DNA from: Chitinophagales bacterium
GTDB lineage: Bacteria > Bacteroidota > Bacteroidia > Chitinophagales > CAIOSU01
DNA length: 64,000 nt
Assembly (NCBI GenBank): GCA_026003335.1
Contig: BPHB01000002.1
Location: 186,001-250,000, forward strand
Direction: 5' to 3'
In this document: in pieces, positions 9,072-17,468 of the stretch
Layout of the letters: every line of letters starts with the position of its first letter
How positions within the stretch are numbered: position 1 is the first letter of the stretch
The notes under the pieces: model-generated
Told to the model about the DNA's origin: nothing
The model's input: the letters and a program-made list of their open reading frames with translations, nothing else
Database searches by the model: none
Translations under genes and position numbers: made by a program

Positions 9072-10655
9072 CTACATCTGGTTGCTGAATAAATCACCTA
9101 TTGAACGGGGCCGGGATGCCGCTCTCCAGCTGAAGCCTTTCAGCAAATGCTCCTGCGGCTGTACAAGCTGCATGGGATAGAATACCGCTTCCGGTTTAGT
9201 AAGAAATACAATCCGGCTTACCTGTTCCTTGTTTAGGTAAATCTTCATGCGGCTGCAAAAAGCTTTATTCATTCCGATAAATCCTCCACTTTCATCTTTA
9301 CCAAAATAAACGCTTTCAGCATTACCATCAACCAAAAGATGATGAAGCTTGCCACCGGAAAAATACCCATACACATGCCTTCCCTTGATTTGATTAAACA
9401 ACTGCGTATGGGCATGGTTGATAATGAATCCGTTTTCAAACAGCTCCAACCTATCTACCTGCCTGTTGTGCAGGACAATGATTATAGTATCACCGGTGAG
9501 CTGATTATCCTGACTCCATAACACAGGATTATTAAACATGCGAATGGTGGAATCAGAAGAGGTAAAAACAAGAGAGTCACAGAGCCCCTGCAGATTGTCC
9601 TTGTAGATACGCACACGATGAAAAGCCAGCAGGCTGGAACTACCCGAAACAGTGTCATCCACAGACAGCAACGTATCGGCAGAGAGAAAAAGGGAGTCAT
9701 CACTCAGAATAAAAGTCAGTAATACGCTGTCGGTTGCTACCAGGCGGTTTTGCAAACGGAAGAACTCGGCTCTTTTTCCGGAAAGCACAGCATCGGAAGC
9801 CGAATCAGTCCATTCAAAGTAAATCCATGCCTGACCGTAGCCGATCTCACTGTAGTAAAGCAGGCTATCGGCATAAAGCTTTTGCTGCGGACGCAACAGT
9901 GTGGTTTCTTTCCCAAAAACAGCAATACCGCTGACGGACTCATGATAGCCGGAATGACATATTATAGTTTCATCTTTGCGTGTAATGCGGGTGGGGCTGC
10001 AGAACCGGGTCACTTTGCTTTTCACCTGATAGCGGAGTGAATCGGCTGTTATGGTGTAGTCGGAGCCAGTAACATGCACATCCCCGGAAAACCATGCATC
10101 GCCCGAACGGGAGTCGTAATAGCCTTTTTTACTGCTAACCGTCATGTTGCTGAGAATAACCTGGCCTCCGCTGTAGTAAGCTCCGACACCGCTGGTGATA
10201 TAGTAATAGAGGGTTTGGGTCAAAAGCCGGATGCTATCCTGCGTGACTGATACACTGCCGGAAAGAATAGCGATTTTCTCCTCCCCGTTGTATTTGAGTG
10301 AGTCGGCTTGTGCACGGGTTTGTTTGTCGTAGATTACAACATTACCGAAAGCATCCACTGCATTGACGTGGATGTAAAACAAGGCGCTGTCGCATTCCAG
10401 GGTGAAATCATTCTGCCGCATTTTAACGTTTCCCACAAGCTTACGTGCCGGCTGGTTATTGGCAGTGTCCAAACTCAATGAACCCGCATTGAGGATTTCA
10501 ATTTTTTGTGCGCCCACCCACAGAGGTAACAGGAAGAAAACAAAGAGAATTAGTACTGGAGTTTGTAGCCGAAACGCAGAGAAATCCGCGTGATTACCGG
10601 GCTTGTTTTTTGGATTTACGTTCACCGGAGCCGCCTCCGCCAAAGATGGAGACAT
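9072..10655 (-). CDS. OstA/LptA-like periplasmic protein
   Basis: About 527 residues. A hydrophobic signal segment (VLILFVFFLLPLWVGAQ) is followed by repeated OstA/LptA-type beta-jellyroll units, seen as recurrent phrases such as LVGNVKMRQNDFTLECDSA, ALFYIHVNAVDAFGNV and ADSLKYNGEEKIAILSGSV. Such proteins form part of the periplasmic bridge that carries LPS. It lacks an LptD barrel, so it is a free bridge-type protein, longer than typical LptA. The start is uncertain: the ATG at 10655 lies inside the MCE gene (62-base overlap), but no later ATG, GTG or TTG precedes the signal sequence. Overlap with an MCE gene suggests coupled production of two envelope lipid-handling proteins. Confidence 0.82.
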   Translation of the reverse strand: MSPSLAEAAPVNVNPKNKPGNHADFSAFRLQTPVLILFVFFLLPLWVGAQKIEILNAGSLSLDTANNQPARKLVGNVKMRQNDFTLECDSALFYIHVNAVDAFGNVVIYDKQTRAQADSLKYNGEEKIAILSGSVSVTQDSIRLLTQTLYYYITSGVGAYYSGGQVILSNMTVSSKKGYYDSRSGDAWFSGDVHVTGSDYTITADSLRYQVKSKVTRFCSPTRITRKDETIICHSGYHESVSGIAVFGKETTLLRPQQKLYADSLLYYSEIGYGQAWIYFEWTDSASDAVLSGKRAEFFRLQNRLVATDSVLLTFILSDDSLFLSADTLLSVDDTVSGSSSLLAFHRVRIYKDNLQGLCDSLVFTSSDSTIRMFNNPVLWSQDNQLTGDTIIIVLHNRQVDRLELFENGFIINHAHTQLFNQIKGRHVYGYFSGGKLHHLLVDGNAESVYFGKDESGGFIGMNKAFCSRMKIYLNKEQVSRIVFLTKPEAVFYPMQLVQPQEHLLKGFSWRAASRPRSIGDLFSNQM

Positions 10656-11577
10656 TGATGTATCGCCTGGGATTTTCTTCAATGTCAGCCAGGAGGCTCT
10701 CCAGATTAGCCAGCGATTGAACCAGGTTGTTGTAGAGTTCTTTGTCATTTACCAGCAGCCCGAGCGACCCCTCTGCGGTGTTTATCCTAGTCAGCAAAAC
10801 GTTGAGAGCAACTAATGCCGTATCCAGATTGCGAACCGCACTCTTGAGGTCAGCCCGGTTAAGCGAATCTGCTATACCGCCAAAGTTATCCAGTATCTGG
10901 GTGATATTCTCACTGTTGGAATCCAGATTAGCAGTTATGCCCTCTATATGCGTGAGGATACGACTTATTTTATTGGTTTGAGTGACAATGAGAGAGTCCA
11001 GGTCTTTTGCTACCATGCCAAACCGCTCGGTAGCCAGTTCAATGTTATCCAGGCTGCTTTCTATTTTACCTCCGCTGATGATAATGCGAATAATGTTGAT
11101 TACTGTATCAATGGATGTAAAAAGGTCTTCTGCTTTTTTCTTGACCGGCAGCATTTGCATGCTGACTTCTTCCTGCAGGGTGGCTTGCACGAAACCTTTG
11201 AGCGTGTCTCCCACGTTAGCCTGCTGAGGCGATCTTCCTCTTACCAGCTTCACTGCTTTCTCTCCGAGGAGGTCAGAGCTGTAGAGCTCAAAATACGAGT
11301 CAGAGGGAATACTTATTTCTTTCTGCAGCTCAATTTCTGCTATCACCTTTCCCAAAGTATCATTCAAAAGATTAAGCTTTTTTACCTTACCAATAATCAG
11401 GCCGTTGAAGGTGACCGGGTCGGAAGGATTCAGGCCGTCCACTCTGTTATAAACAGCATAAAAAACCGACTTTTTTTGAAAAAGGTTGTTGCCTTTCAGA
11501 AAACTGTATCCCAGAATTAATATGGTGATGCCGAATGCGGCAAAGATGCCTACTTTGGTTTCGTCAGATATTTTCAA
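10594..11577 (-). CDS. MCE/MlaD-family lipid-transport protein
   Basis: 327 residues. A short cytoplasmic start is followed by one TM helix (GIFAAFGITILILGYSFLKG) and an MCE domain at about residues 35-115 (VFYAVYNRVDGLNPSDPVTFNGLIIGKVKKL). A long helical region with heptad-like spacing (IESSLDNIELATERF and onward) suggests a coiled-coil needle. MCE proteins form hexameric rings that shuttle phospholipids between membranes, usually with MlaE/MlaF permease and ATPase. The start is TTG at 11577: a stop lies four codons upstream and there is no ATG before the TM helix. No MlaE or MlaF gene is adjacent here, so those partners must lie elsewhere. Confidence 0.88.
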   Translation of the reverse strand: MKISDETKVGIFAAFGITILILGYSFLKGNNLFQKKSVFYAVYNRVDGLNPSDPVTFNGLIIGKVKKLNLLNDTLGKVIAEIELQKEISIPSDSYFELYSSDLLGEKAVKLVRGRSPQQANVGDTLKGFVQATLQEEVSMQMLPVKKKAEDLFTSIDTVINIIRIIISGGKIESSLDNIELATERFGMVAKDLDSLIVTQTNKISRILTHIEGITANLDSNSENITQILDNFGGIADSLNRADLKSAVRNLDTALVALNVLLTRINTAEGSLGLLVNDKELYNNLVQSLANLESLLADIEENPRRYINVSIFGGGGSGERKSKKQAR

Positions 11578-11602
11578 TGCGCCCGAGTTTTAAAAGGAAG
11601 CC

Positions 11603-11610
11603 CAAAAATA
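11603..11610 (-). promoter_or_regulatory. Predicted -7 promoter box of the MCE gene
   Basis: Reads TATTTTTG on the minus strand, an exact TAnnTTTG match, 25 bases before the TTG start. This spacing is almost the same as at sdhC. No clear -33 element is seen. Confidence 0.4.
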
Positions 11611-11644
11611 TAAAAAAGGGTGTGTTGTTTCACTATAAAAGCAG

Positions 11645-12493
11645 TCAGCCTGAACGTGTATGTTTTGCCGGCTTACTTTTCCGGGGAAGGAGCTTTTGTT
11701 GATGGGGTATTCGGGAAAAGACTGGCTTATAGTCGGGAGTATACAGAAGTTGGTATTGACGTACCCCTTTTTTGTTAAGGCTGCCCCTGAGGATATCGGT
11801 GAAAGAGGTGTATTCTTTTTCATCTTCAGCCATGCGTGTACGTCTGATATCAAAAAGATGCAGAATACTTCTGGCTGCATCTTCCATAGATGAATCTTCT
11901 ATAGGTGCTATCCAGCCTTTCTGCTGCAACTCTACAAACAGCTCGGCCAGCTGGCGCATACTGCCTTTCCAACGGAGTTTATACGTGGATACAGATTCAT
12001 CACCATATTCGGAGGGAGCCCCCAGCTCCAATGTTATCATGTTGTATATCAGAGATATAGCTTTGTAGCTGTAACTAATCTGGCTATCAATAAATGCCAG
12101 AATGTTGATCTCCTCAAGTTCTTTTTGCAGGGCTCCCTCCGTATTAATACGCACATGCATTTCTTTTAAACGCGGAATAATGGAAGTGTAGTTGTTGATT
12201 GCAGGGTCAGCCAGAAGCGACTCCAGCAAAACAAACATTTCACGGGTTTGCAGCAGATAATCATCTAAATCCGTAAGATGGGCTTTTAATTTTTTCAGAT
12301 AAGCGATTCTTTCAGTTTTGTCCTGGATGGAGTGGAGATATGTGTATAGGTCTGTGTTAAACTTCAGATAAAGGTTCTGTAGGTAAACCCTGTATAAACG
12401 GGGACTATGAAAACCATTGTAGGTAAGCACATTTTTATTGATGTCAATATCAAATCGCTGCAGTTCTCTGAAAAATGCTTCCTGGCCATTCAT
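11645..12493 (-). CDS. RteC-like helical protein of unknown role
   Basis: 282 residues, largely helical, no signal peptide or TM. The C-terminal part contains KLRWKGSMRQLAELFVELQQ, then an AARSILHLFDIR segment. This is the W-x-GS-x3-L-x-EL pattern of the C-terminal domain of RteC, a regulator known from Bacteroides conjugative transposons. The N-terminal half has no motif I recognise. The frame continues up to a GTG at 12556, but I use the ATG at 12493, which removes a 34-base overlap with the gene before it. No other mobile-element gene is nearby, so a chromosomal regulatory role is more likely than an element-borne one. Function is not established. Confidence 0.6.
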   Translation of the reverse strand: MNGQEAFFRELQRFDIDINKNVLTYNGFHSPRLYRVYLQNLYLKFNTDLYTYLHSIQDKTERIAYLKKLKAHLTDLDDYLLQTREMFVLLESLLADPAINNYTSIIPRLKEMHVRINTEGALQKELEEINILAFIDSQISYSYKAISLIYNMITLELGAPSEYGDESVSTYKLRWKGSMRQLAELFVELQQKGWIAPIEDSSMEDAARSILHLFDIRRTRMAEDEKEYTSFTDILRGSLNKKGVRQYQLLYTPDYKPVFSRIPHQQKLLPRKSKPAKHTRSG

Positions 12494-12522
12494 AAACTTA
12501 AACTCTATTGTTGTAAATATTT

Positions 12523-12879
12523 TTAAGTCTGATTTAATCGGTTTTTTACCAGCCACACCTGTGTTTCAGCAACCATAGGTTTGGTGATATCAGAGTTTAT
12601 AATGACCAGCTTCATAGCCAATTCGGAAAGGCGCCAGTCGCGCTTAATACTATTTTCTGTGCATATATATACAGACTTAAAATTTTCCCTCAGGGGTATT
12701 TGGGCTGCCTTGCATACCATCATTGCCCGGCTTACGGAATGTTCAATAGTGGCCGGGTCATGGATGCCCATAAAGCGCAGTTGACTGGCAAAGTATCGCA
12801 ACTGCTGCTCAATGATACTATCCAGGAAGTCCTCAAAGGCTCCTGTTGGAAATTCCGTTTGATAAATACTTATTTCCAT
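12523..12879 (-). CDS. Conserved-looking small protein, unknown function
   Basis: 118 residues, soluble, no signal peptide. I do not recognise a named domain. Visible features are an acidic start (EFPTGAFEDFLDSIIEQQL), a middle IEHSVSRAMMVCKAA, and a C-terminal half ICTENSIKRDWRLSELA then KLVIINSDI. It lies 10 bases after an 83-residue membrane protein and 29 bases before the RteC-like gene, all in one direction behind a dnaJ gene. The ATG at 12879 is the only sensible start. Pairing with the RteC-like gene suggests the two act together, but that is inference. Confidence 0.6.
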   Translation of the reverse strand: MEISIYQTEFPTGAFEDFLDSIIEQQLRYFASQLRFMGIHDPATIEHSVSRAMMVCKAAQIPLRENFKSVYICTENSIKRDWRLSELAMKLVIINSDITKPMVAETQVWLVKNRLNQT

Positions 12880-12889
12880 AACCTGGATT

Positions 12890-13141
12890 TTAATTTACCG
12901 GTATCCGATGCCTGGTTTTCCACTTCCGATATTTGCCTTTTATGCTCCATGCCGACCATGCAATGCCAAGAAAGAGAATTCCATTGAAAAACAAGAAGGC
13001 GCCAACCAGATAAGCCAGCAGTTCGGGCATCAGAAAAATCAACACGGCAAGCAGAATGAAATTGATGCCCATAAGCATATACATCCACCACGGAGAGAAC
13101 AGATGCATGGTAGGGTCATCATAAAATTCTATGTTAAACAT
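12890..13141 (-). CDS. Small two-helix membrane protein, unknown function
   Basis: 83 residues with two hydrophobic segments, at about 18-37 ([20 protein letters not shown]) and 41-66 ([20 protein letters not shown]), and a basic tail ([12 protein letters not shown]). This predicts an inner-membrane hairpin with the tail in the cytoplasm. It overlaps the end of the dnaJ-like gene by 8 bases, so the two are probably translated together. I do not recognise the family. The tight overlap argues that it is a real gene, not a chance frame. Confidence 0.6.
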   Translation of the reverse strand: MFNIEFYDDPTMHLFSPWWMYMLMGINFILLAVLIFLMPELLAYLVGAFLFFNGILFLGIAWSAWSIKGKYRKWKTRHRIPVN

Positions 13142-14093
13142 AAGTATTCGTTTTTGTGTCAGATAGTTTCTTCAGTTTTTCAAACAATCCCCTTTCTTCG
13201 GCCGATAACCGTTCTGGGATCACTACCTGAATCTTAATGAGCATATCCCCATACTCATTGGGGCGATTGTATTTAGGCATTCCTTTCCCGCGCAGGCGCA
13301 GCACTTTTCCGTTTTGGGTGCCCGCAGGAATTTTGACTTTAACCTGTCCTGACAAGGTGGGCACCTCCGCCTCTCCACCCAGCACAGCAGTATAAAGATG
13401 TACGGGGAATGTTTGCAACAAATCATCCCCCTGACGTTCAAAACGCGGATGGGGTGCAATTCTGACTTTTACATACAGATCACCGGCCTCACCTCCTCTG
13501 ATACCCGGAGCACCCTGCCCTTTCACTCTCAGCAACTGGCCATCTTCCGTTCCGGGTTTTATGGTGATACGTATTTTTTTTCCATTAATCTCAAAAATAC
13601 GGGAAGTGCCGTGGTAGGCCTCTTCCAGCGTAAGGGTGATTTCGGCCTGATAATCCTGGCCTTTGTATCCCTTAGTCTGGCCTCCAAAGCCACTCCGGCC
13701 ACGTCTGGCCCCGCCCATGCCACCAAAAATGGTTTCAAAAAATTCTGAAAAGCCGCTACCGCTGCCGAAAAACGCATGTGGATCTCCTTCAAAATGAAAA
13801 GTTGCTCCTCCCGGACCCGTCCACTGGCTCCAGTCAAATCCTTCCGCACTGCCTCCACTTTGCTGAAACTGTTTCCAGTTGGCGCCCAGCTGATCGTATT
13901 TCTTTCTTTTCTCAGGGTCTTTCAGCACTTCATAGGCCTCGCTTACTTCCTTAAACTTCTCTTCAGCGACTTTATCCCCCTTGTTTTTGTCGGGGTGATA
14001 CTTTTTTGCCAGGTGCCGATAGGCTTTTTTTATTTGCTCTTCGGTGGCGTTCTTATCCACTCCCAAGATTTTATAATAATCCTTGTATTCCAT
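13134..14093 (-). CDS. cbpA: DnaJ C-terminal-domain co-chaperone (CbpA type)
   Basis: 319 residues: J domain at 1-70 with the HPD motif ([10 protein letters not shown]) that stimulates DnaK, a Gly/Phe-rich linker (residues about 90-140, with [15 protein letters not shown]), then the two beta-barrel substrate-binding domains ([20 protein letters not shown] and [21 protein letters not shown]). The cysteine zinc domain of full DnaJ is absent, which places it with CbpA-like class B J-proteins. Cytoplasmic. It starts a minus-strand string of four genes. No dnaK or grpE is adjacent. The ATG at 14093 begins exactly at the conserved J-domain start. Confidence 0.92.
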   Translation of the reverse strand: MEYKDYYKILGVDKNATEEQIKKAYRHLAKKYHPDKNKGDKVAEEKFKEVSEAYEVLKDPEKRKKYDQLGANWKQFQQSGGSAEGFDWSQWTGPGGATFHFEGDPHAFFGSGSGFSEFFETIFGGMGGARRGRSGFGGQTKGYKGQDYQAEITLTLEEAYHGTSRIFEINGKKIRITIKPGTEDGQLLRVKGQGAPGIRGGEAGDLYVKVRIAPHPRFERQGDDLLQTFPVHLYTAVLGGEAEVPTLSGQVKVKIPAGTQNGKVLRLRGKGMPKYNRPNEYGDMLIKIQVVIPERLSAEERGLFEKLKKLSDTKTNTYV

Positions 14094-14281
14094 ACCCTTC
14101 CCTCAAAATTTTGCATTCATAGTCAACCCACCGTAGAGCACTTCTTTTCTTTAAACTACAATTCTCCTGTAAAATTTTAGTTTTTTTTTCAAAAGGGGGC
14201 ATCAATTCAGATGCCGTTTAAACTTTCTGTACATTATGACACTCCGTTTTTCTTTTACAATGAAATTTTTGCATCAGTGTG

Positions 14282-14677
14282 TCAAAATTTCTTTTCTGAA
14301 AACGCACATGCACCCTCTTCGCATCGTATCACATAGAACTTATCCGGCAACCAGATGCACGGCACACTTTCTCCCTCTATTGAAACAGGAGGAACAACAT
14401 CCCTCATCACTTCCCCTTGAGGGCTGAACTCCACTATGCGATAGGCAAAACGATAGGGATTCATCTCCTGATATTTTACAGCCGAAGCCGCCCCGTTATA
14501 AAACTCAAATCGGAGAGCATGCGTGCCAGGCGATGTCAAACCACTTAATTGCACCGGATAAGGCGGATTAAACACCACTGGTTTGTAGCTGATGCCACTA
14601 TCATAAATGGTTTTGTTGTTTAGCCTGATAACCATCCTGTTGTCAATATGAGACAATAACACCGCATATTTTTTCAT
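14282..14677 (-). CDS. Hypothetical protein, 131 residues
   Basis: I do not recognise this protein. It has no clear signal peptide or TM segment. It looks like a small beta-rich domain: the first part reads MVIRLNNKTIYDSGISYKP, then FNPPYPVQLSGLTSPGTHAL and a C-terminal segment with two cysteines (CIWLP, RCEEGACAF). It sits alone between a dnaJ-like gene and a divergent membrane enzyme. About 188 bases with several T-runs separate it from the dnaJ start; I see no other gene in that gap. Codon use looks normal for the window, and the start is a clean ATG, so I lean toward a real gene. Confidence 0.5.
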   Translation of the reverse strand: MKKYAVLLSHIDNRMVIRLNNKTIYDSGISYKPVVFNPPYPVQLSGLTSPGTHALRFEFYNGAASAVKYQEMNPYRFAYRIVEFSPQGEVMRDVVPPVSIEGESVPCIWLPDKFYVIRCEEGACAFSEKKF

Positions 14678-14799
14678 CGCACATTGTTTTTATTTATACA
14701 CATCAAAAAGCATACTGCATGCGGTATAATTGAAAAATCTTCATGTTTAATGAAAATATTTGCACTTTTTATTTACTGCAAAGGCAAAACCGGGTCAAA

Positions 14800-15468
14800 A
14801 TGGCATTTAATCTGAGAGAAGCCATATCAAGCTATGCCTCTGAATTGAGGATTAACTGGAAAGAAGCCCTGCATGACGGCACATTTCGGGCTCAGACTTT
14901 TTTGACAGCGGTTTTGATCTTTTCCATGATTATTTTCATTTCCCGCTATTTTGAATTCATACAGTCTCGACCTGGGGTATATATCCATGATCCATTGTTA
15001 GAGCGTATTCCTCCTCAGGATGTTTCGGTATATACCTTTGCGGTATTGTATGCGTCCATTCTTCTGTTTCTGTTAAGCATTGCCAACAAGCCGCGACTGA
15101 TTGTACGGACGCTGCAAACCTATTTTGTACTGATGCTCTTTCGCATTGTCACCATGTATTTCCTTCCCCTTGAACCTTCAAAAGAAATGATTCCCCTGTC
15201 TGACCCATTTGTGGAAAACTTCATTTATAAAAAGAAAATGATCAGCAAGGACCTTTTCTTCTCCGGACATGTTTCTACAATGTTTCTACTATTTCTTATC
15301 TGTCCTTACCGCAGGCTGAAGTATTATTTCCTGATGGCCACAGTAATCATTGCAGTGCTGATATTGCTGCAGCACGTACACTACACCATTGATGTAATTG
15401 CAGCACCCATTTTCACACTGACCAGCTATTACATTGTACGCCAGTCCTATAATCCGGAAGAGCGCTAA
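14800..15468 (+). CDS. Sphingomyelin-synthase-like (PAP2_C) membrane protein
   Basis: 222 residues with about six TM helices. Two motifs stand out: FFSGHVST with H157, and HVHYTIDV with H194 and D198. This His-His-Asp arrangement and the HYTID wording match the sphingomyelin synthase/PAP2-like C-terminal family, where it transfers phospho-headgroups between lipids. Many Bacteroidota make sphingolipids, so a role in phosphosphingolipid or phospholipid headgroup chemistry is plausible but unproven; a plain lipid phosphatase is the alternative. An in-frame ATG lies at 14743, but I prefer 14800, just before the conserved cytoplasmic N-terminus. Its stop is 4 bases from the end of the convergent gene. 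Confidence 0.72.
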   Translation: MAFNLREAISSYASELRINWKEALHDGTFRAQTFLTAVLIFSMIIFISRYFEFIQSRPGVYIHDPLLERIPPQDVSVYTFAVLYASILLFLLSIANKPRLIVRTLQTYFVLMLFRIVTMYFLPLEPSKEMIPLSDPFVENFIYKKKMISKDLFFSGHVSTMFLLFLICPYRRLKYYFLMATVIIAVLILLQHVHYTIDVIAAPIFTLTSYYIVRQSYNPEER

Positions 15469-15471
15469 AGA

Positions 15472-16179
15472 CTATGCATGCATACGCTGAACTGCATGTA
15501 TGGAAGGAGAAGGCTCAGCACGCATTATCCTGTAGGCAATATAAATGAGCAACAAACCAACAAGCTCTGTGATGTACAGTAATTCAATAAAGTTAAAGCG
15601 GGTGGCCATGCCGCCAATTCCAGGGAGCAAAGCACCCACCGCAATAAGCAGATTACCCCAGAATCTGTGCGAAGTGCCGGTGCGGCTTAAATAACCAATA
15701 GCCGAATACACCGCACCTCCGGCAAGAAAAGCCAACGCATATACATTAATAAAAGGCGAAAAATATCGTACCCATTGCCACGTCAACACTTTGCCCGACA
15801 TCCTGAGTGTATCCACTTTTGTATAATCAATGGGAGAAAGGCTAACACATATCGCTGCGGAAATTACAACTACTACCAAAATGGCGGTAAGCAGGTGTGC
15901 CAGCGGACGTTTCAGCAACAAATACACCGTTCCCTGAGCCAACGGGGCTCCTCCCAGTAACGCGCCCGAGATATACCACAGGCGGAAATTCAGTTCTGAC
16001 CATCCCAAAAGCGTATTCAAGCTTTCCGTCAAAGTGCCTGCTCCATAGGTAAGTACGCCAACAAGCCACCAGAATAAATATAAAGCTTGCGATTTTTGTC
16101 TCCAGTGATGATAAAGCTGTATTGAAAATGCCAGAGACAAAAGGAAGGTACATACGGGCAGATAGTAAATTATGTGCAT
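15472..16179 (-). CDS. Seven-helix membrane protein, unknown function
   Basis: 235 residues with about seven hydrophobic helices joined by short loops and a short charged tail. There is no kinase, phosphatase or transporter motif. The arrangement resembles stand-alone 7TM sensor-type modules (for example the membrane part of some histidine kinases) rather than a transporter, but I cannot assign a family. The ATG at 16179 places the first helix (YYLPVCTFLLSLAFSIQLY) directly at the start. It converges on the PAP2_C gene and lies 82 bases downstream of the cell-wall amidase gene, so it may be co-transcribed with that gene. Confidence 0.65.
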   Translation of the reverse strand: MHIIYYLPVCTFLLSLAFSIQLYHHWRQKSQALYLFWWLVGVLTYGAGTLTESLNTLLGWSELNFRLWYISGALLGGAPLAQGTVYLLLKRPLAHLLTAILVVVVISAAICVSLSPIDYTKVDTLRMSGKVLTWQWVRYFSPFINVYALAFLAGGAVYSAIGYLSRTGTSHRFWGNLLIAVGALLPGIGGMATRFNFIELLYITELVGLLLIYIAYRIMRAEPSPSIHAVQRMHA

Positions 16180-16261
16180 TACGCTAACAAAATTGAAAGA
16201 AACACAGTTCCTCTTTTGTCATGAAAAAGTAAAGAACCGAGAGTCAGGAGCAGCAAAAAGA

Positions 16262-17392
16262 TTATTGCTGCACAATGGCCTCCTGAATGGAAATTCTCTT
16301 TGCCCCTTTATAGGCCACTACAAAAGCATCTTTTATGCCTTTATCCCGGAGTTCACCCAGATACATAGCCGCCTCTTTGTAGTCAGAGAAATTGCCGGTA
16401 AGATAACGATAGGCATTGGGACCCATCGGCTCAATTTCAAAATCCCGAATCACCCGATAACGGCCATCCAACTGTTCCATACGGCTTTTGGATACAAGAA
16501 ACTGCACTTTGAAAATGATAGGTTCATTCTCGTACGTCTGGACAACAGGAACAACGGAGGTAGTTTCAGCGGGCTTGCTTTTTGCAATTCCCTCATCGGA
16601 AATAACTGCTTCATAGTTTTGTTTATATTGCTTGAACGCCCGAAAAATTGCCGAAGCCATATAGGTTATCCCGTCTTCAGAAGCAAGAAAGGCCTCTTCG
16701 TTTTTGTTGGTAAGAAAACCCAGTTCAATAAGAATGCTGGGCATGGTTGTTTTATAAAGCACCATAAAACCGGCCTGGTGCACTCCACGGCTTTTGCGAT
16801 GTACCCGCTCCCCAAACTGCTCATCCACCAGAGAGGCAAATTCTATGCTTTGTTTCAGGTTAACATCCTGAAACATGGAAAAAATAATGTACCCCTCAGG
16901 AGATGAGGGGTCAAAACCTTCATAATGATCCATGTAGTTATCTTCCATCATGATAACGGAATTTTCCCGCTTGGCTACAGCCAGATTATCTTCAGTGCGA
17001 TGCAGCCCCAACACGTATATTTCTGTGCCATATGCAGCCGGAGATGGAGAGGCGTTGCAGTGAATGGATATAAACAGATCTGCTTTTGCTTCATTGGCAA
17101 TGCGGGCACGCTCATGCAACTCCACAAACTCATCTTTCTGGCGGGTATAAATCACCCGGACATCCGGAAAAACCTCCTGTATATATTGCCCCAGTTTAAG
17201 GCCTACCTTCAGCACTACGTCCTTCTCCCGTGCTGTGGAATAACCCAGTGCACCCGGGTCTTTACCTCCATGACCGGGATCTATCACTACAGTCTTTATT
17301 TTATAGCGGTCACCTCCCGCTTTCTGGCAGCTGCTGCGTACAGGGAAAAACAAAACGCAACCTGTTAACAATAATAGAAGGGTGCTTTTCAC
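16262..17392 (-). CDS. N-acetylmuramoyl-L-alanine amidase (Amidase_3)
   Basis: Cleaves the bond between muramic acid and the peptide stem of peptidoglycan in the periplasm. 376 residues: signal peptide (LLLLLTGCVLFFPVRSS), amidase domain about 30-260 with zinc ligands in DPGHGGKDPGA, the Glu in REKDVV, and the His in ISIHCNASPS, plus the late catalytic Glu in SILIELGFLTN. The C-terminus (about 300-370) resembles a SPOR-type fold that would target septal glycan. The start is GTG at 17392; a stop lies ten codons upstream and no ATG is available. It is divergent from lptD with only 76 bases between, so both share one control region. Confidence 0.92.
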   Translation of the reverse strand: MKSTLLLLLTGCVLFFPVRSSCQKAGGDRYKIKTVVIDPGHGGKDPGALGYSTAREKDVVLKVGLKLGQYIQEVFPDVRVIYTRQKDEFVELHERARIANEAKADLFISIHCNASPSPAAYGTEIYVLGLHRTEDNLAVAKRENSVIMMEDNYMDHYEGFDPSSPEGYIIFSMFQDVNLKQSIEFASLVDEQFGERVHRKSRGVHQAGFMVLYKTTMPSILIELGFLTNKNEEAFLASEDGITYMASAIFRAFKQYKQNYEAVISDEGIAKSKPAETTSVVPVVQTYENEPIIFKVQFLVSKSRMEQLDGRYRVIRDFEIEPMGPNAYRYLTGNFSDYKEAAMYLGELRDKGIKDAFVVAYKGAKRISIQEAIVQQ

Positions 17393-17468
17393 GTTTGGTG
17401 AGTTTTTATCGGTTTGACGCTAACTTTATTTCCCTGAAATTCATCTCCGAAATTAATCTAATTTTTAC

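Noticed and set aside
11645-12493. Integrated conjugative element suggested by the RteC-like gene
   Set aside because: No integrase, tra, mob or attachment repeat anywhere near; neighbours are core genes.
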